Assembly (NCBI GenBank): GCA_027618995.1
Contig: JAQCGO010000002.1
Span: forward strand, 62,001 to 126,000
Source: Pseudomonadota bacterium
Lineage (GTDB): Bacteria > Pseudomonadota > Gammaproteobacteria > Steroidobacterales > Woeseiaceae
Length of the DNA stretch: 64,000 nt
Direction of reading: 5' to 3'
Part shown: positions 18,864 through 26,831 of the stretch, one piece after another
Numbering within the stretch: the first letter of the stretch is position 1
Layout: each line of letters starts with the position of its first letter
The notes under the pieces: model-generated
Told to the model about the DNA's origin: nothing
The model's input: the letters and a program-made list of their open reading frames with translations, nothing else
The model's database searches: none
Made by a program: the position numbers and the translations under genes

Positions 18864-19516
18864 GGCAGTTTGCCCTTGGATAGTCGAATAGTACCGACGG
18901 TCAGCGGATGGTCGGTGGCATCGACGGCGACGACCGCCAGCAGATCGGTGCCGATCGCGTTGACGACCTCGCCGATGTCGCGTTCGCCATCGGACACCTT
19001 GTCTCCCGCGGCAACGGGCTCGCTGCTCTCGAAGCGCAGGCAACGACGTTTGCTCGCACCACGATAATGCGTCCGCGCGACGATTTCCTGGCCCGGGTAA
19101 CATCCCTTGTTGAGGCTGACGATGTGCAGCAAATCCAGGTTCAGCATGTGTGGCGTGAACTTTTCGGATTGTGCGAGAGTGATCTCCACCACGCCGCTAC
19201 GCAGCATGGTCAGCTGCTCGTCAGTGCTGCGGCCAGCCGCTGCCTGCTGAGAGAATTCAACTTTCGAGCGAAAACGAAACAGGGTCAGTCTTTGCTGCAC
19301 CACATCGGCAAGATCGGTGGGCAGGGTCAGTGCAAAACCTGCATCTGAGGCGACGATCGTCGGCATGCAGATTACGCGGCCCTTCGGATTACACCACGCG
19401 GATCGAGCGGCTTTTTCCCGTGCGATGGTCGTCATATCGGTGGCCAACTGCGCCTGCAGGAATACAAATGCATCGGCACCACTGACTTGGATTGTTGTGT
19501 AGGAGATTTCTGACAT
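18845..19516 (-). CDS. ygfZ: YgfZ/GcvT-family folate-binding iron-sulfur protein
   Basis: YgfZ helps make or repair Fe-S proteins using folate. The motif K-G-C-Y-x-G-Q-E is present as LNKGCYPGQEIVARTHYRG. The ATG at 19514-19516 (MSEISYTTIQVSG) was chosen because the longer upstream frame is arginine-rich, runs over the divergent SdhAF4 gene and lacks family similarity. The product is 223 residues, shorter than E. coli YgfZ (about 326), mainly through a reduced middle domain. The C-terminal residues come from the right arm of the inverted repeat. It is divergent from the SDH locus, whose Fe-S subunit is a plausible client. Confidence 0.9.
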   Translation of the reverse strand: MSEISYTTIQVSGADAFVFLQAQLATDMTTIAREKAARSAWCNPKGRVICMPTIVASDAGFALTLPTDLADVVQQRLTLFRFRSKVEFSQQAAAGRSTDEQLTMLRSGVVEITLAQSEKFTPHMLNLDLLHIVSLNKGCYPGQEIVARTHYRGASKRRCLRFESSEPVAAGDKVSDGERDIGEVVNAIGTDLLAVVAVDATDHPLTVGTIRLSKGKLPYSISS

Positions 19517-19545
19517 ATTGATCCGCGGTCTGGCATACTTTCGCC

Positions 19546-19686
19546 ATGGCGACAGAGCATACAGAAAAAGACGACGCCGAAGAGCAACCGAAACCCGAAA
19601 AGCCGAAAGAGATTGGCGGCCGGGAAGGGCCGGACCCGACACGTTACGGTGACTGGGAAAAGGCTGGTCGGTGTATCGATTTCTGA
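19546..19686 (+). CDS. SdhAF4-like succinate dehydrogenase assembly factor (DUF1674)
   Basis: A 46-residue gene. After a charged, disordered N-terminus (MATEHTEKDDAEEQPKPEK) the product ends in the DUF1674 signature EIGGREGPDPTRYGDWEKAG, then RCIDF. This motif defines the SDHAF4 family, which in mitochondria binds the flavinated SDHA subunit before assembly. Its position, 29 bases upstream of sdhC, supports the same role here (inference). The gene is too short for most ORF callers. The ATG at 19546 lies 29 bases from the divergent ygfZ start. Confidence 0.88.
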   Translation: MATEHTEKDDAEEQPKPEKPKEIGGREGPDPTRYGDWEKAGRCIDF

Positions 19687-19715
19687 AAAACAAATAGTAT
19701 ATTTAACAGTAAGTT

Positions 19716-20090
19716 ATGAGAAATACTGAAAAACCTTTGTCACCACATCTTTCGATCTATCGCTGGCCGATTACGATGACCATTTCCATCCTGCACCGGG
19801 TGACCGGCGTGGCGATGTCGGCTGGCCTTGTCGTGTTTGCTTGGTGGCTCAGCAGCGTGGCACTTGGCGGTGATAGTTACGATGGTTTTGTGGCCGTGAT
19901 GTCGTCGCTGCCGGGGTGTGTGCTGCTGATCGGCTGGAGCTTTGCATTCTTCCTGCATCTGGCGAACGGTATTCGTCACCTGGTCTGGGATTTCGGCCAC
20001 GGTTTTGAGAAGCGCCAGGCTGACGCGTCCGCGTGGTTCGTAGTGCTCTTTGCGATCGCTGCCACAGCCGCATTCTGGTGGTTGCCGTGA
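19716..20090 (+). CDS. sdhC: Succinate dehydrogenase cytochrome b556 subunit
   Basis: One of two membrane anchors of complex II; binds heme b and quinone. The 124-residue product has three hydrophobic helices. The N-terminal signature SPHLSIYRWPITMTISILHR contains the quinone-site Ser/Arg region. HLANGIRHLVWDFGHG carries the heme-ligand histidine. The stop overlaps the GTG start of sdhD (GTGA). Confidence 0.96.
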   Translation: MRNTEKPLSPHLSIYRWPITMTISILHRVTGVAMSAGLVVFAWWLSSVALGGDSYDGFVAVMSSLPGCVLLIGWSFAFFLHLANGIRHLVWDFGHGFEKRQADASAWFVVLFAIAATAAFWWLP

Positions 20091-20422
20091 GTTCCCCGAC
20101 CGGACACTTCATCGCGCAGCGTGTGACTGCCGTCGTGCTGGCGGTGCTGGGCATATGGTTTGCATGCTCGCTCATTAGTTTCGACAGCTTCGAGCTCAAT
20201 GCAGTCCGTAGTTACGTTGCGCAGCCGCTGAACGGCGGCCTGCTTGCGCTGCTTTCAATGGCGATGGCCTATCATTCTTACCTCGGTGTCGAGGTTGTGA
20301 TTGACGACTATGTGCATGCGCCGCGCCCGAACTGGATGGCGCTGCTGCTGTCGCGTGTGGCGCATCTCGTCCTGGCGCTGGTCTCGCTGCATGCAATTTA
20401 CCAGCTGGGTTTTGGCGCATGA
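20087..20422 (+). CDS. sdhD: Succinate dehydrogenase hydrophobic membrane anchor subunit
   Basis: A 111-residue, three-helix anchor subunit. The GTG at 20087, overlapping the sdhC stop, was chosen over longer frames because the protein then begins [21 protein letters not shown], like other SdhD proteins. The motif [19 protein letters not shown] contains the second heme-ligand histidine and the conserved DDY of the quinone site. The TGA overlaps the sdhA ATG (ATGA). Confidence 0.93.
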   Translation: MSSPTGHFIAQRVTAVVLAVLGIWFACSLISFDSFELNAVRSYVAQPLNGGLLALLSMAMAYHSYLGVEVVIDDYVHAPRPNWMALLLSRVAHLVLALVSLHAIYQLGFGA

Positions 20423-22203
20423 GTGAATACGAATTCATCGATCACGATTACGACGTCGTTGTCATTGGTGCCGGCGGCGCGGGTTTGCGCGCGACCTTCG
20501 GGCTGGCACAGGCGGGCTTCAAGACGGCCTGCGTCACCAAGGTATTTCCGACTCGCAGCCATACCGTCGCGGCACAGGGTGGCATCAGCGCAGCGCTCGG
20601 CAATATGGGCGAAGACGACTGGCGCTGGCACATGTACGACACGGTCAAGGGCTCGGACTGGCTCGGTGACCAGGACGCGATCGCCTACATGTGCAAGGAA
20701 GCGCCCGATGCGGTGATCGAACTCGAACATTACGGCGTGCCGTTTTCGCGTACCGAAGATGGCCGGATTTATCAGCGCCCGTTCGGTGGCATGACTACAC
20801 GTTACGGCGAAGGCATTGCGCAACGAACCTGCGCGGCGGCGGATCGTACCGGGCATGCGATGTTGCACACCCTGTACCAGCAGTCGCTGAAGCACGACGC
20901 CGAGTTCTATATAGAGTACTTCGCGGTCGATCTGATCATGCAGGATGGCCGGTGCCGCGGTGTTGTCGCCATCGATCTCGCGACCGGCCGGCTGCACCGG
21001 TTTCGCTCGCACCAGGTGATCCTCGCAACCGGCGGTTACGGACGCGCCTATTTTTCGTGTACTTCGGCGCACACCTGCACCGGCGACGGCAGCGCGATGG
21101 CGTTGCGGGCCGGCCTGCCTGTGCAGGACATGGAGTTCGTGCAGTTCCATCCCACCGGCATTTATGGCGCGGGTTGCCTGATTACCGAAGGTGCGCGCGG
21201 CGAGGGCGGCTATCTGATGAACTCGGATGGCGAGCGCTTCATGGAACGTTACGCGCCCAATGCCAAGGATCTGGCTTCGCGCGACGTGGTGAGTCGTTCC
21301 ATGACGATCGAGATTCGCGAGGGGCGCGGGGTTGGCGCGGAAGCAGATCATATTCACCTGCACCTCGAGCATCTCGGCCGCGAGGTCATTGAAGAACGAC
21401 TGCCCGGCATTGCTGAATCGGCACGCATTTTCGCCGGCATCGACGTCACGAAAGAACCGATTCCGGTGTTGCCGACCGTGCATTACAACATGGGCGGCAT
21501 ACCCGCTAACTTCAATGGCCAGGTTATAACCAGCAAGGACGGCAATGCCGAGACGGCCGTGGCTGGACTGATGGCAGTGGGCGAGGCGGCCTGTGTCTCG
21601 GTGCACGGTGCGAACCGGCTGGGATCGAATTCATTGCTTGACCTCGTGGTGTTTGGGCGTGCGGCCGCGCATTTCTGTGCGAAGACCATGGCTCCGGGTG
21701 CGAGCCATGCGCCATTACGAGCCGACGCCGGCGCCAACAGTGTGCAACGCATCGATCGTCTGCGGCACGCCAAAGGATCGCGCTCCACCGCCGAGATTCG
21801 TCTCGATATGCAAAAGATCATGCAAAACCACGCGGCCGTTTTTCGCACGGGCCAGACCCTTAAGGAAGGCGCCGACTTGTTGCAGAAGACGTTTGCGTCG
21901 CTGCCCGACGTCAAACTCAGCGACCGTTCACTGATCTGGAACACCGACCTGATCGAGACGATGGAGCTGGAGAACCTGATGCTGAATGCGTTAGCGACCA
22001 TCGAGTCAGCCGCGAACCGTCTCGAGAGTCGCGGCGCGCACGCACGCGAGGACTATGCGGAGCGCGACGACGAGAACTGGATGAAACACACGCTGAGTTG
22101 GGTCAATGACGCTGGCGAAGTCAGTTTCGAGTATCGGCCCGTGCACCAGGATACGAATAGTGATGAAGTTGCCGCCATCCCGCCGAAGGCGCGGGTTTAC
22201 TAG
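20419..22203 (+). CDS. sdhA: Succinate dehydrogenase flavoprotein subunit
   Basis: The catalytic subunit oxidises succinate to fumarate and passes electrons to SdhB. The 594-residue product has the dinucleotide-binding [12 protein letters not shown] and [12 protein letters not shown], whose histidine binds FAD covalently. It also has [21 protein letters not shown] and [19 protein letters not shown]. Its length and motifs are complete. Three possible flavinylation/assembly helpers are in this locus: SdhE, the SdhAF4-like protein and YgfX. Confidence 0.98.
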   Translation: MSEYEFIDHDYDVVVIGAGGAGLRATFGLAQAGFKTACVTKVFPTRSHTVAAQGGISAALGNMGEDDWRWHMYDTVKGSDWLGDQDAIAYMCKEAPDAVIELEHYGVPFSRTEDGRIYQRPFGGMTTRYGEGIAQRTCAAADRTGHAMLHTLYQQSLKHDAEFYIEYFAVDLIMQDGRCRGVVAIDLATGRLHRFRSHQVILATGGYGRAYFSCTSAHTCTGDGSAMALRAGLPVQDMEFVQFHPTGIYGAGCLITEGARGEGGYLMNSDGERFMERYAPNAKDLASRDVVSRSMTIEIREGRGVGAEADHIHLHLEHLGREVIEERLPGIAESARIFAGIDVTKEPIPVLPTVHYNMGGIPANFNGQVITSKDGNAETAVAGLMAVGEAACVSVHGANRLGSNSLLDLVVFGRAAAHFCAKTMAPGASHAPLRADAGANSVQRIDRLRHAKGSRSTAEIRLDMQKIMQNHAAVFRTGQTLKEGADLLQKTFASLPDVKLSDRSLIWNTDLIETMELENLMLNALATIESAANRLESRGAHAREDYAERDDENWMKHTLSWVNDAGEVSFEYRPVHQDTNSDEVAAIPPKARVY

Positions 22204-22228
22204 TTGCTGTATGGCAAGGAGTTGAGAG

Positions 22229-23047
22229 TTGGCTGAATTCAGGCTGCCGCCAAATTCGAGAGTACGGAAAGGAAAGCATGTCGCGGCGCGCGAGGGGGCG
22301 ACGAACACGCGGCGTTTCGCCGTGTATCGCTACGATCCGGACCAGGGCGAAAACCCGCGCATCGATACCTACGATGTCGATATGGACAGCTGTGGCCCGA
22401 TGGTGCTCGATGCTCTGATCAAGATTAAGAACGAGATGGACCCGACCTTGACCTTCCGCCGCTCCTGCCGGGAAGGCATTTGTGGATCCTGTGCGATGAA
22501 TATCGATGGCGGCAACACCCTGGCGTGCACGCGCGCCGTCGATGCGACCCATGGCGAGGTCAGGATCTACCCGTTGCCGCACATGCCGGTGGTCAAGGAT
22601 CTGGTGCCAGACCTGAGCAATTTTTACGCGCAGTACGCCTCGATCAAGCCGTGGCTGCAGGCCAGCACTCCGCCACCCGCTTATCACGAACGGCTGCAAA
22701 GCAAGGCCGAGCAGGAAAAGATTGACGTGCCGGCGGCATGCATATTGTGCGCGTGCTGTTCGGCGAGTTGCCCGAGCTACTGGTGGAACAGCGACCGCTA
22801 CCTCGGCCCGGCGGCATTACTCGCGGCGTATCGCTGGCTGGTCGACAGTCGCGACGAGGCTCGCGATGAGCGACTCGATGCGCTCGACGATTCGTTCAAG
22901 TTGTACCGTTGTCACACGATCATGAATTGCACCCAGGCCTGCCCGAAAGGCCTGAACCCGGCAAAGGCTATTGCCGAGACGAAGAAGATGCTGGTTGAAA
23001 GACGGCAACGGAGTCGCCCGCATGGCGGCCTCCCACAGCAGCCGTAG
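22229..23047 (+). CDS. sdhB: Succinate dehydrogenase iron-sulfur subunit
   Basis: This subunit carries three clusters. The [2Fe-2S] ligands are in [13 protein letters not shown] with a later CTR. The [4Fe-4S] ligands are in [16 protein letters not shown]. The [3Fe-4S] ligands are in [17 protein letters not shown]. It starts at TTG (22229) with an AAGGAG eight bases upstream. The product has 272 residues. After the usual end ([11 protein letters not shown]) it continues [12 protein letters not shown], which is entirely translated from the first copy of a REP-like repeat; the stop is also in repeat sequence. Confidence 0.97.
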   Translation: MAEFRLPPNSRVRKGKHVAAREGATNTRRFAVYRYDPDQGENPRIDTYDVDMDSCGPMVLDALIKIKNEMDPTLTFRRSCREGICGSCAMNIDGGNTLACTRAVDATHGEVRIYPLPHMPVVKDLVPDLSNFYAQYASIKPWLQASTPPPAYHERLQSKAEQEKIDVPAACILCACCSASCPSYWWNSDRYLGPAALLAAYRWLVDSRDEARDERLDALDDSFKLYRCHTIMNCTQACPKGLNPAKAIAETKKMLVERRQRSRPHGGLPQQP

Positions 23048-23110
23048 AGTCGCTCGCGTGGTGGCCTTCCACAGCAGCAGCAAGAGTCGCCCGCATGGCG
23101 GCCTCCCACA
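23011..23110. repeat. Three tandem copies of a 27-bp REP-like repeat
   Basis: Copies lie at 23011-23037, 23047-23073 and 23084-23110. The first and third are identical (GAGTCGCCCGCATGGCGGCC followed by TCCCACA); the middle one has five substitutions. Read on the other strand each begins TGTGGGAGGCCGCC and contains a GCC-GCAT-GGC-type palindrome, like REP elements of pseudomonads and xanthomonads. The first copy is inside the sdhB reading frame; the rest occupy the sdhE start region. Confidence 0.85.
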
Positions 23111-23348
23111 GGCCTCCCTCGGTCAGTTGCGCTGGCAATGCCGGCGTGGCATGCGGGAACTTGATGAGTTGCTGACGAATTTTCTCGACCGCGAATATGA
23201 CGGCGCCGGCGCCGGCGAAAAGGCCGCCTTTCAGTCGCTTTTGGAGCTTCCCGATCCAGACCTGACAAGCTACTTGTTACAGCAACGAATGCCGCCGCCG
23301 GAATTGGCTATTGTCCTCCAGAGAATTCTCCAGCGAACTGACGCCTGA
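23061..23348 (+). CDS. sdhE: SdhE FAD assembly factor
   Basis: SdhE (YgfY/CptB) promotes covalent attachment of FAD to SdhA. The conserved core is LRWQCRRGMRELDELLTNFL; the RG-x-x-E motif is the FAD-transfer site. The body from there is family-like. The start is unclear because the normal N-terminus lies in the REP-like repeats. GTG at 23061 gives 95 residues, with an N-terminus coded by repeat sequence. TTG at 23127 gives 73 residues beginning at RWQCRRGM. Neither has a good ribosome-binding site. The gene overlaps ygfX by 38 bases. Confidence 0.85.
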   Translation: MAFHSSSKSRPHGGLPQASLGQLRWQCRRGMRELDELLTNFLDREYDGAGAGEKAAFQSLLELPDPDLTSYLLQQRMPPPELAIVLQRILQRTDA

Positions 23349-23760
23349 CCTTGCACTGAATCGCTTGTTGCTGGTCGCGGCACTGCTAACGATGTCGCTG
23401 GGCATCCTGATCATCCTCTACCTGCCGGTTGACGACATGCTGCGCATGGCCGGCGTACTTGGCTGGTCTCTCGTGGCCGGCCGCGAGATCGTGGAACTAG
23501 CGTCTTCGCACAAGCGCTTTACGTGGTTGCGAGTCTTCGCCGACGGCAGTCTCCAACTCTTGGCGAGGGACGGGGAGTGGCAGCCAGCCGCCTTCAACCG
23601 CAACTGCGTCGTGCTGTCAGGACTGGCGTGGCTCAATCTGCCGCTGGCCGGCGGCGGCCGATATCGTGCGCTACTGCGCGGCGATGCTCGCGAAAGCAAG
23701 CAATGGCGCCGCCTGCAGGTGATCTGGAGACACTTGGGGACAAAGCCTGGAAGCTGCTAG
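23311..23760 (+). CDS. ygfX: YgfX-like inner membrane protein
   Basis: A 149-residue protein with two adjacent hydrophobic helices (LLLVAALLTMSLGILIILYLP and MLRMAGVLGWSLVAGREIV) and a soluble C-terminal part. This is the YgfX/CptA layout, and it follows sdhE (ygfY/cptB) as in E. coli. The TTG at 23311 (MSSREFSSELTPDLAL) was chosen as the first start; the overlap with sdhE suggests coupling. In E. coli YgfX has been linked to FtsZ/MreB inhibition and to SdhE; its role here is not demonstrated. Sequence similarity is weak beyond the layout. Confidence 0.7.
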   Translation: MSSREFSSELTPDLALNRLLLVAALLTMSLGILIILYLPVDDMLRMAGVLGWSLVAGREIVELASSHKRFTWLRVFADGSLQLLARDGEWQPAAFNRNCVVLSGLAWLNLPLAGGGRYRALLRGDARESKQWRRLQVIWRHLGTKPGSC

Positions 23761-23838
23761 CATGCCCCCGATTCAGGAGCCGTCCCGACCACCTTAGAAC
23801 TACGTCACATAATGTGCACAAGTACGCCCAAGTCAGCA

Positions 23839-23865
23839 GAACTTTCGATGTCGCACCCTGTCTAT
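23839..23865 (+). promoter_or_regulatory. Sigma-E-type promoter of rpoE
   Basis: GAACTT at 23839-23844 and TCTAT at 23861-23865 are separated by exactly 16 bases, matching the RpoE consensus GAACTT-N16-TCTGA closely. The start point would be near 23871, about 40 bases before rpoE. Autoregulation of rpoE by such a promoter is established in other gammaproteobacteria. Confidence 0.7.
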
Positions 23866-23911
23866 CCCGGGGTCGAGCGGTTGTGGCCGGCTGCCAGCAG
23901 GACACGACCGA

Positions 23912-24487
23912 ATGTCGAATGAAGAAACCGATTTTGAGCTGGTCAAGCGGGTTCAGAAAGGTGAAAAAGGCGCGTTTGACCTATTGGTACTCAAGTATGA
24001 GCACAAAATAGTGAACCTGGTGATGCGCTATGTGCGTGATCCCGAAACGGCGTTGGACATCAGCCAGGAAGCCTTCATCAAGGCCTACCGGGCGCTGCCA
24101 CGGTTTCGTGGTGACAGCGCTTTCTATACGTGGCTCTACCGCATAGCAGTGAATACCGCCAAGAATCACCTGGCATCACAACGGCGCAGGCCAATGGATG
24201 TCGAGCTCGATTTGCAGGACCCGGAGCAATACGGCTTGCATGCCAAGCTCAAGGAAACAGACACTCCCGAAGCGATATCGCTGAGCGATGAGCTGCAGGA
24301 AATATTGGAACCTGCCATTCACGCGCTGCCGGAAGATCTGCGAACGGCGATTATCCTGCGCGAACTGGATGGCATGAGTTACGAAGAGATTGCGGAAACC
24401 ATGGATTGTCCGGTCGGCACGGTGCGATCGAGAATTTTCAGGGCCCGCGATGCGATTGGTAAAAAGATTGGAACCCTGATTCGCTAA
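23912..24487 (+). CDS. rpoE: RNA polymerase sigma factor RpoE (AlgU)
   Basis: The extracytoplasmic-function sigma factor for envelope stress. The 191-residue product has region 2 (ALDISQEAFIKAYRALPRFRG, -10 recognition) and region 4 with its helix-turn-helix (LDGMSYEEIAETMDCPVGTV, then RSRIFRARD). Both resemble E. coli RpoE/AlgU closely. It is followed 16 bases later by its anti-sigma factor gene rseA. A sigma-E-type promoter precedes it. Confidence 0.97.
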   Translation: MSNEETDFELVKRVQKGEKGAFDLLVLKYEHKIVNLVMRYVRDPETALDISQEAFIKAYRALPRFRGDSAFYTWLYRIAVNTAKNHLASQRRRPMDVELDLQDPEQYGLHAKLKETDTPEAISLSDELQEILEPAIHALPEDLRTAIILRELDGMSYEEIAETMDCPVGTVRSRIFRARDAIGKKIGTLIR

Positions 24488-24503
24488 ACAGGCAGGTAGG
24501 AAA

Positions 24504-25103
24504 ATGAATGAAGGTATAAAAATGCAGATCTCCGCTTTTGTTGACGGTGAATTACCGGAAGCTGAAGCGCAACTGTTGCTGCGCCGGCTGAGCCATGATT
24601 TTGAACTTCGCCAACAGGCTGCGGAGTACCTCGCGCTGGGGCGTGCGATGCGCGGCCAACGCAGTATCGCAGCGATCGGCGATTTGCGCGGGCGTATCAC
24701 GGCGGCCATCGACGACAAGACTAGCGAAGAGGAATTCGCTGCTATCGAGGCAACCGGGCGCAGTTACCTGCGGCCACTGACGGGTCTCGCGATCGCAGCC
24801 ACTGTCGCTGTCGCTGCCATTTTTGGTTTGCAGCAACTGAACGGTGTTGCAGGAACCGATTCAGCCGCGACGGCCCCGGCCGTTGCCGAGGCGGCGGACG
24901 CTTCGTATACGGTGCCCGATATCGAATACTTCCAGCGGCACAGCCAGTTCTCGATGGAATCCGGGTTCAGCAATTTTGAGACACGTCGCGTCAGTTTTGA
25001 ACTCCGTGACGACAACGAACTCGAAACCGATCTGCAGGAAATTGATCCGCGGCAAGGTCCTGAGACAGACGCGTCACTCACAGAGGAACGGCCAATGCCG
25101 TAG
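24504..25103 (+). CDS. rseA: Sigma-E anti-sigma factor RseA (MucA-like)
   Basis: RseA spans the inner membrane and holds RpoE inactive. The N-terminal sigma-binding domain is recognisable (MQISAFVDGELPEAEAQLLLRRL). A single membrane helix (LTGLAIAATVAVAAIFGLQQL) is at about residues 92-112, with an acidic periplasmic C-terminus. The 199-residue length fits. A GGTAGGAAA-like ribosome-binding site precedes the ATG. Family members are cleaved by DegS and RseP under stress; neither protease gene is in this window. Confidence 0.9.
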   Translation: MNEGIKMQISAFVDGELPEAEAQLLLRRLSHDFELRQQAAEYLALGRAMRGQRSIAAIGDLRGRITAAIDDKTSEEEFAAIEATGRSYLRPLTGLAIAATVAVAAIFGLQQLNGVAGTDSAATAPAVAEAADASYTVPDIEYFQRHSQFSMESGFSNFETRRVSFELRDDNELETDLQEIDPRQGPETDASLTEERPMP

Positions 25104-25117
25104 TGCCCCGAAACCAT

Positions 25118-26089
25118 ATGAAATTCAATTTCCTGAAAGCCGCGGTGCTGGCAGCGACGCTGCCCGGATCCCTTCTGGCCGCCGCAGACGCGCACAGCGA
25201 GGATGAAAGCCCGGGCGACTGGCTGCAAAAAATGACTATTGCTGTGCAGACCACGAATTATGAGGGCACGGTAATTCGTATTCAGGACGACGTGGCGGAG
25301 GCAATCAAGGTAGTACACGTTGTCACCGACGGGGTCGTGCGCAAGAAGGTGGTTATCCAGGAAGGCAATGGTCTGGAAATCATTCGTAACGGTAACGAAG
25401 TGCATTGCATCTTGCCGGACAGGAAATCGGTTCTGGTTCAAGAATGGGACGATCAAAGCACGCTGTTTTCGACGTTGCCGTCCAGCGATATTCAGTTTGG
25501 CAACGAGTACGACGTTGCGATCGTACGCAAGGATCGTGTCGCCGGTCGGCAGGCAATCGTACTGGCGATCCGACCGCACGACGGTCTTCGCTATGGCCAT
25601 CGCATCTGGCTCGATCTCGCGACCGGGTTTCCGCTGCAGACCAATCTCATAGCGGGCGACGGTGAGGCGATTCAGCAGGTGAAGTTTGCGGATATTCGAA
25701 TTGGCGAGACGATTCACGCCAGCGCATTTCAGCCGTCGACCAATATTGACGATTTCCGCTGGTTCACCGAGCCGCGGGAAACGATAGAGCAGGAGATTGA
25801 GTCGGACTGGATAAGCAGCAATGCGCCGGCCGGTTTTCGGCTGATCTCGACGCATGTTGAAGAAGCCCCGGGCAAGGAGGATCCGCAGACACACATGTTG
25901 TTCAGCGATGGTCTGGCGAATGTGTCTGTCTTCGTAGCCCCGCACATGGGTGACACGGAGGCACGCCGTGCGCGAGTGGCTGCTTCGAATTCATTCAGTA
26001 TCGCGATTGACGGTTTCCGCATTACCGCCGTGGGTGATGTGCCAGCCGAGACGGTCGAGCAAATCGCGCGATCGATGCAGCCAAAGTAA
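25118..26089 (+). CDS. rseB: Sigma-E regulator RseB/MucB
   Basis: A periplasmic protein that binds RseA and senses lipoprotein/LPS signals. The ATG at 25118 gives 323 residues with a clear signal peptide (MKFNFLKAAVLAATLPGSLLAA). A GTG at 25103 is a possible upstream start. Domain features include MTIAVQTTNYEGTVI at the mature N-terminus and the GLRYGHRIWLDLATGFPLQT block typical of MucB/RseB. The C-terminal small domain ends VPAETVEQIARSM. Its position between rseA and rseC is standard. Confidence 0.92.
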   Translation: MKFNFLKAAVLAATLPGSLLAAADAHSEDESPGDWLQKMTIAVQTTNYEGTVIRIQDDVAEAIKVVHVVTDGVVRKKVVIQEGNGLEIIRNGNEVHCILPDRKSVLVQEWDDQSTLFSTLPSSDIQFGNEYDVAIVRKDRVAGRQAIVLAIRPHDGLRYGHRIWLDLATGFPLQTNLIAGDGEAIQQVKFADIRIGETIHASAFQPSTNIDDFRWFTEPRETIEQEIESDWISSNAPAGFRLISTHVEEAPGKEDPQTHMLFSDGLANVSVFVAPHMGDTEARRARVAASNSFSIAIDGFRITAVGDVPAETVEQIARSMQPK

Positions 26090-26126
26090 GCCACCCGCGC
26101 CAAAAAACGGGATATCATCGCCCGCG

Positions 26127-26588
26127 ATGAACATTCCCACAGGCACCATCCATTCATTGACATCGGACGAGCAGGGCACGCGTGCACTGATTGATGTCGA
26201 TGACAGCCCCGTGTGTCTGCGCTGCGCGGCCGGCAAAGGCTGTGGCGCGGGTCTGCTGACGGGTACAGCGAAGCGGCGTCGCGTCGAGGTATCGGTTCGT
26301 ACCGGTCTGCCGGTCGCGGCGGGTGACCGGGTTGAACTGGTGCTGGCCACTGACAGGCTCCTGCGGGCGAGCCTGATAAGCTACGGGTTGCCGCTGCTCG
26401 GCGCATTGCTTGGGGCTGGAATCGCGTATTTGCTTGCATTGGGCGACGCAGCGGCGGCATTGGCTGCGATGGCCGGAATCTGGGCCGGGTGGATTGTCGG
26501 CCGCTGGCAGCTGGACCGCGGCAGCTGCCTGCAGCAGTTCGTGCCAAAAATCGGAAGGCGGCTGCATACCCAGGAAAGTGGTAGCTGA
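26127..26588 (+). CDS. rseC: SoxR-reducing/RseC family membrane protein
   Basis: A 153-residue inner-membrane protein. The N-terminal soluble domain holds a cysteine cluster (CLRCAAGKGCGAG) as in RseC. Two helices follow (LISYGLPLLGALLGAGIAYLL and AALAAMAGIWAGWIVG). RseC-family proteins take part in electron transfer (SoxR reduction, Rnf-like contexts). The ATG at 26127 was preferred because it matches the family N-terminus; the longer frame runs back into rseB. The stop is immediately followed by the glutaredoxin-like gene. Confidence 0.85.
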   Translation: MNIPTGTIHSLTSDEQGTRALIDVDDSPVCLRCAAGKGCGAGLLTGTAKRRRVEVSVRTGLPVAAGDRVELVLATDRLLRASLISYGLPLLGALLGAGIAYLLALGDAAAALAAMAGIWAGWIVGRWQLDRGSCLQQFVPKIGRRLHTQESGS

Positions 26589-26831
26589 ATGCGGGAATTG
26601 CAGGTATTCAGCTGTCGCGGCTGCCATTTATGTGAACTATTAATTGAGGAATTACTGCCGCTCGTAGAGGGCCGGTTGACCGTCGAGGTCTGCGACATTG
26701 ATAGTCGCGACGACTGGCGTGACGCCTATGACACGAGGATTCCGGTCGTTAAATATGACGGCGAGGAGATCTGTCAGTATCATCTCGATCGCTCTGCGCT
26801 CACAAGGATTTTGAGCAACACCCCGTCATGA
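26589..26831 (+). CDS. Glutaredoxin-like protein (DUF836)
   Basis: An 80-residue thioredoxin-fold protein with the redox motif C-H-L-C in [15 protein letters not shown] and the cis-proline region [13 protein letters not shown]. It starts on the base after the rseC stop and overlaps lepA by four bases (ATGA). In pseudomonads mucD (a DegP protease) occupies the slot after mucC; here it is this small thiol protein. It may serve the cysteines of RseC, although that is only a neighbourhood argument. Confidence 0.88.
   Translation: MRELQVFSCRGCHLCELLIEELLPLVEGRLTVEVCDIDSRDDWRDAYDTRIPVVKYDGEEICQYHLDRSALTRILSNTPS

Noticed and set aside
23011-23110. Three regularly spaced 27-bp repeats considered as a CRISPR array.
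   Set aside because: Spacers are only about 9-10 bases, the middle repeat is diverged, and the units look like REP palindromes within sdhB/sdhE.
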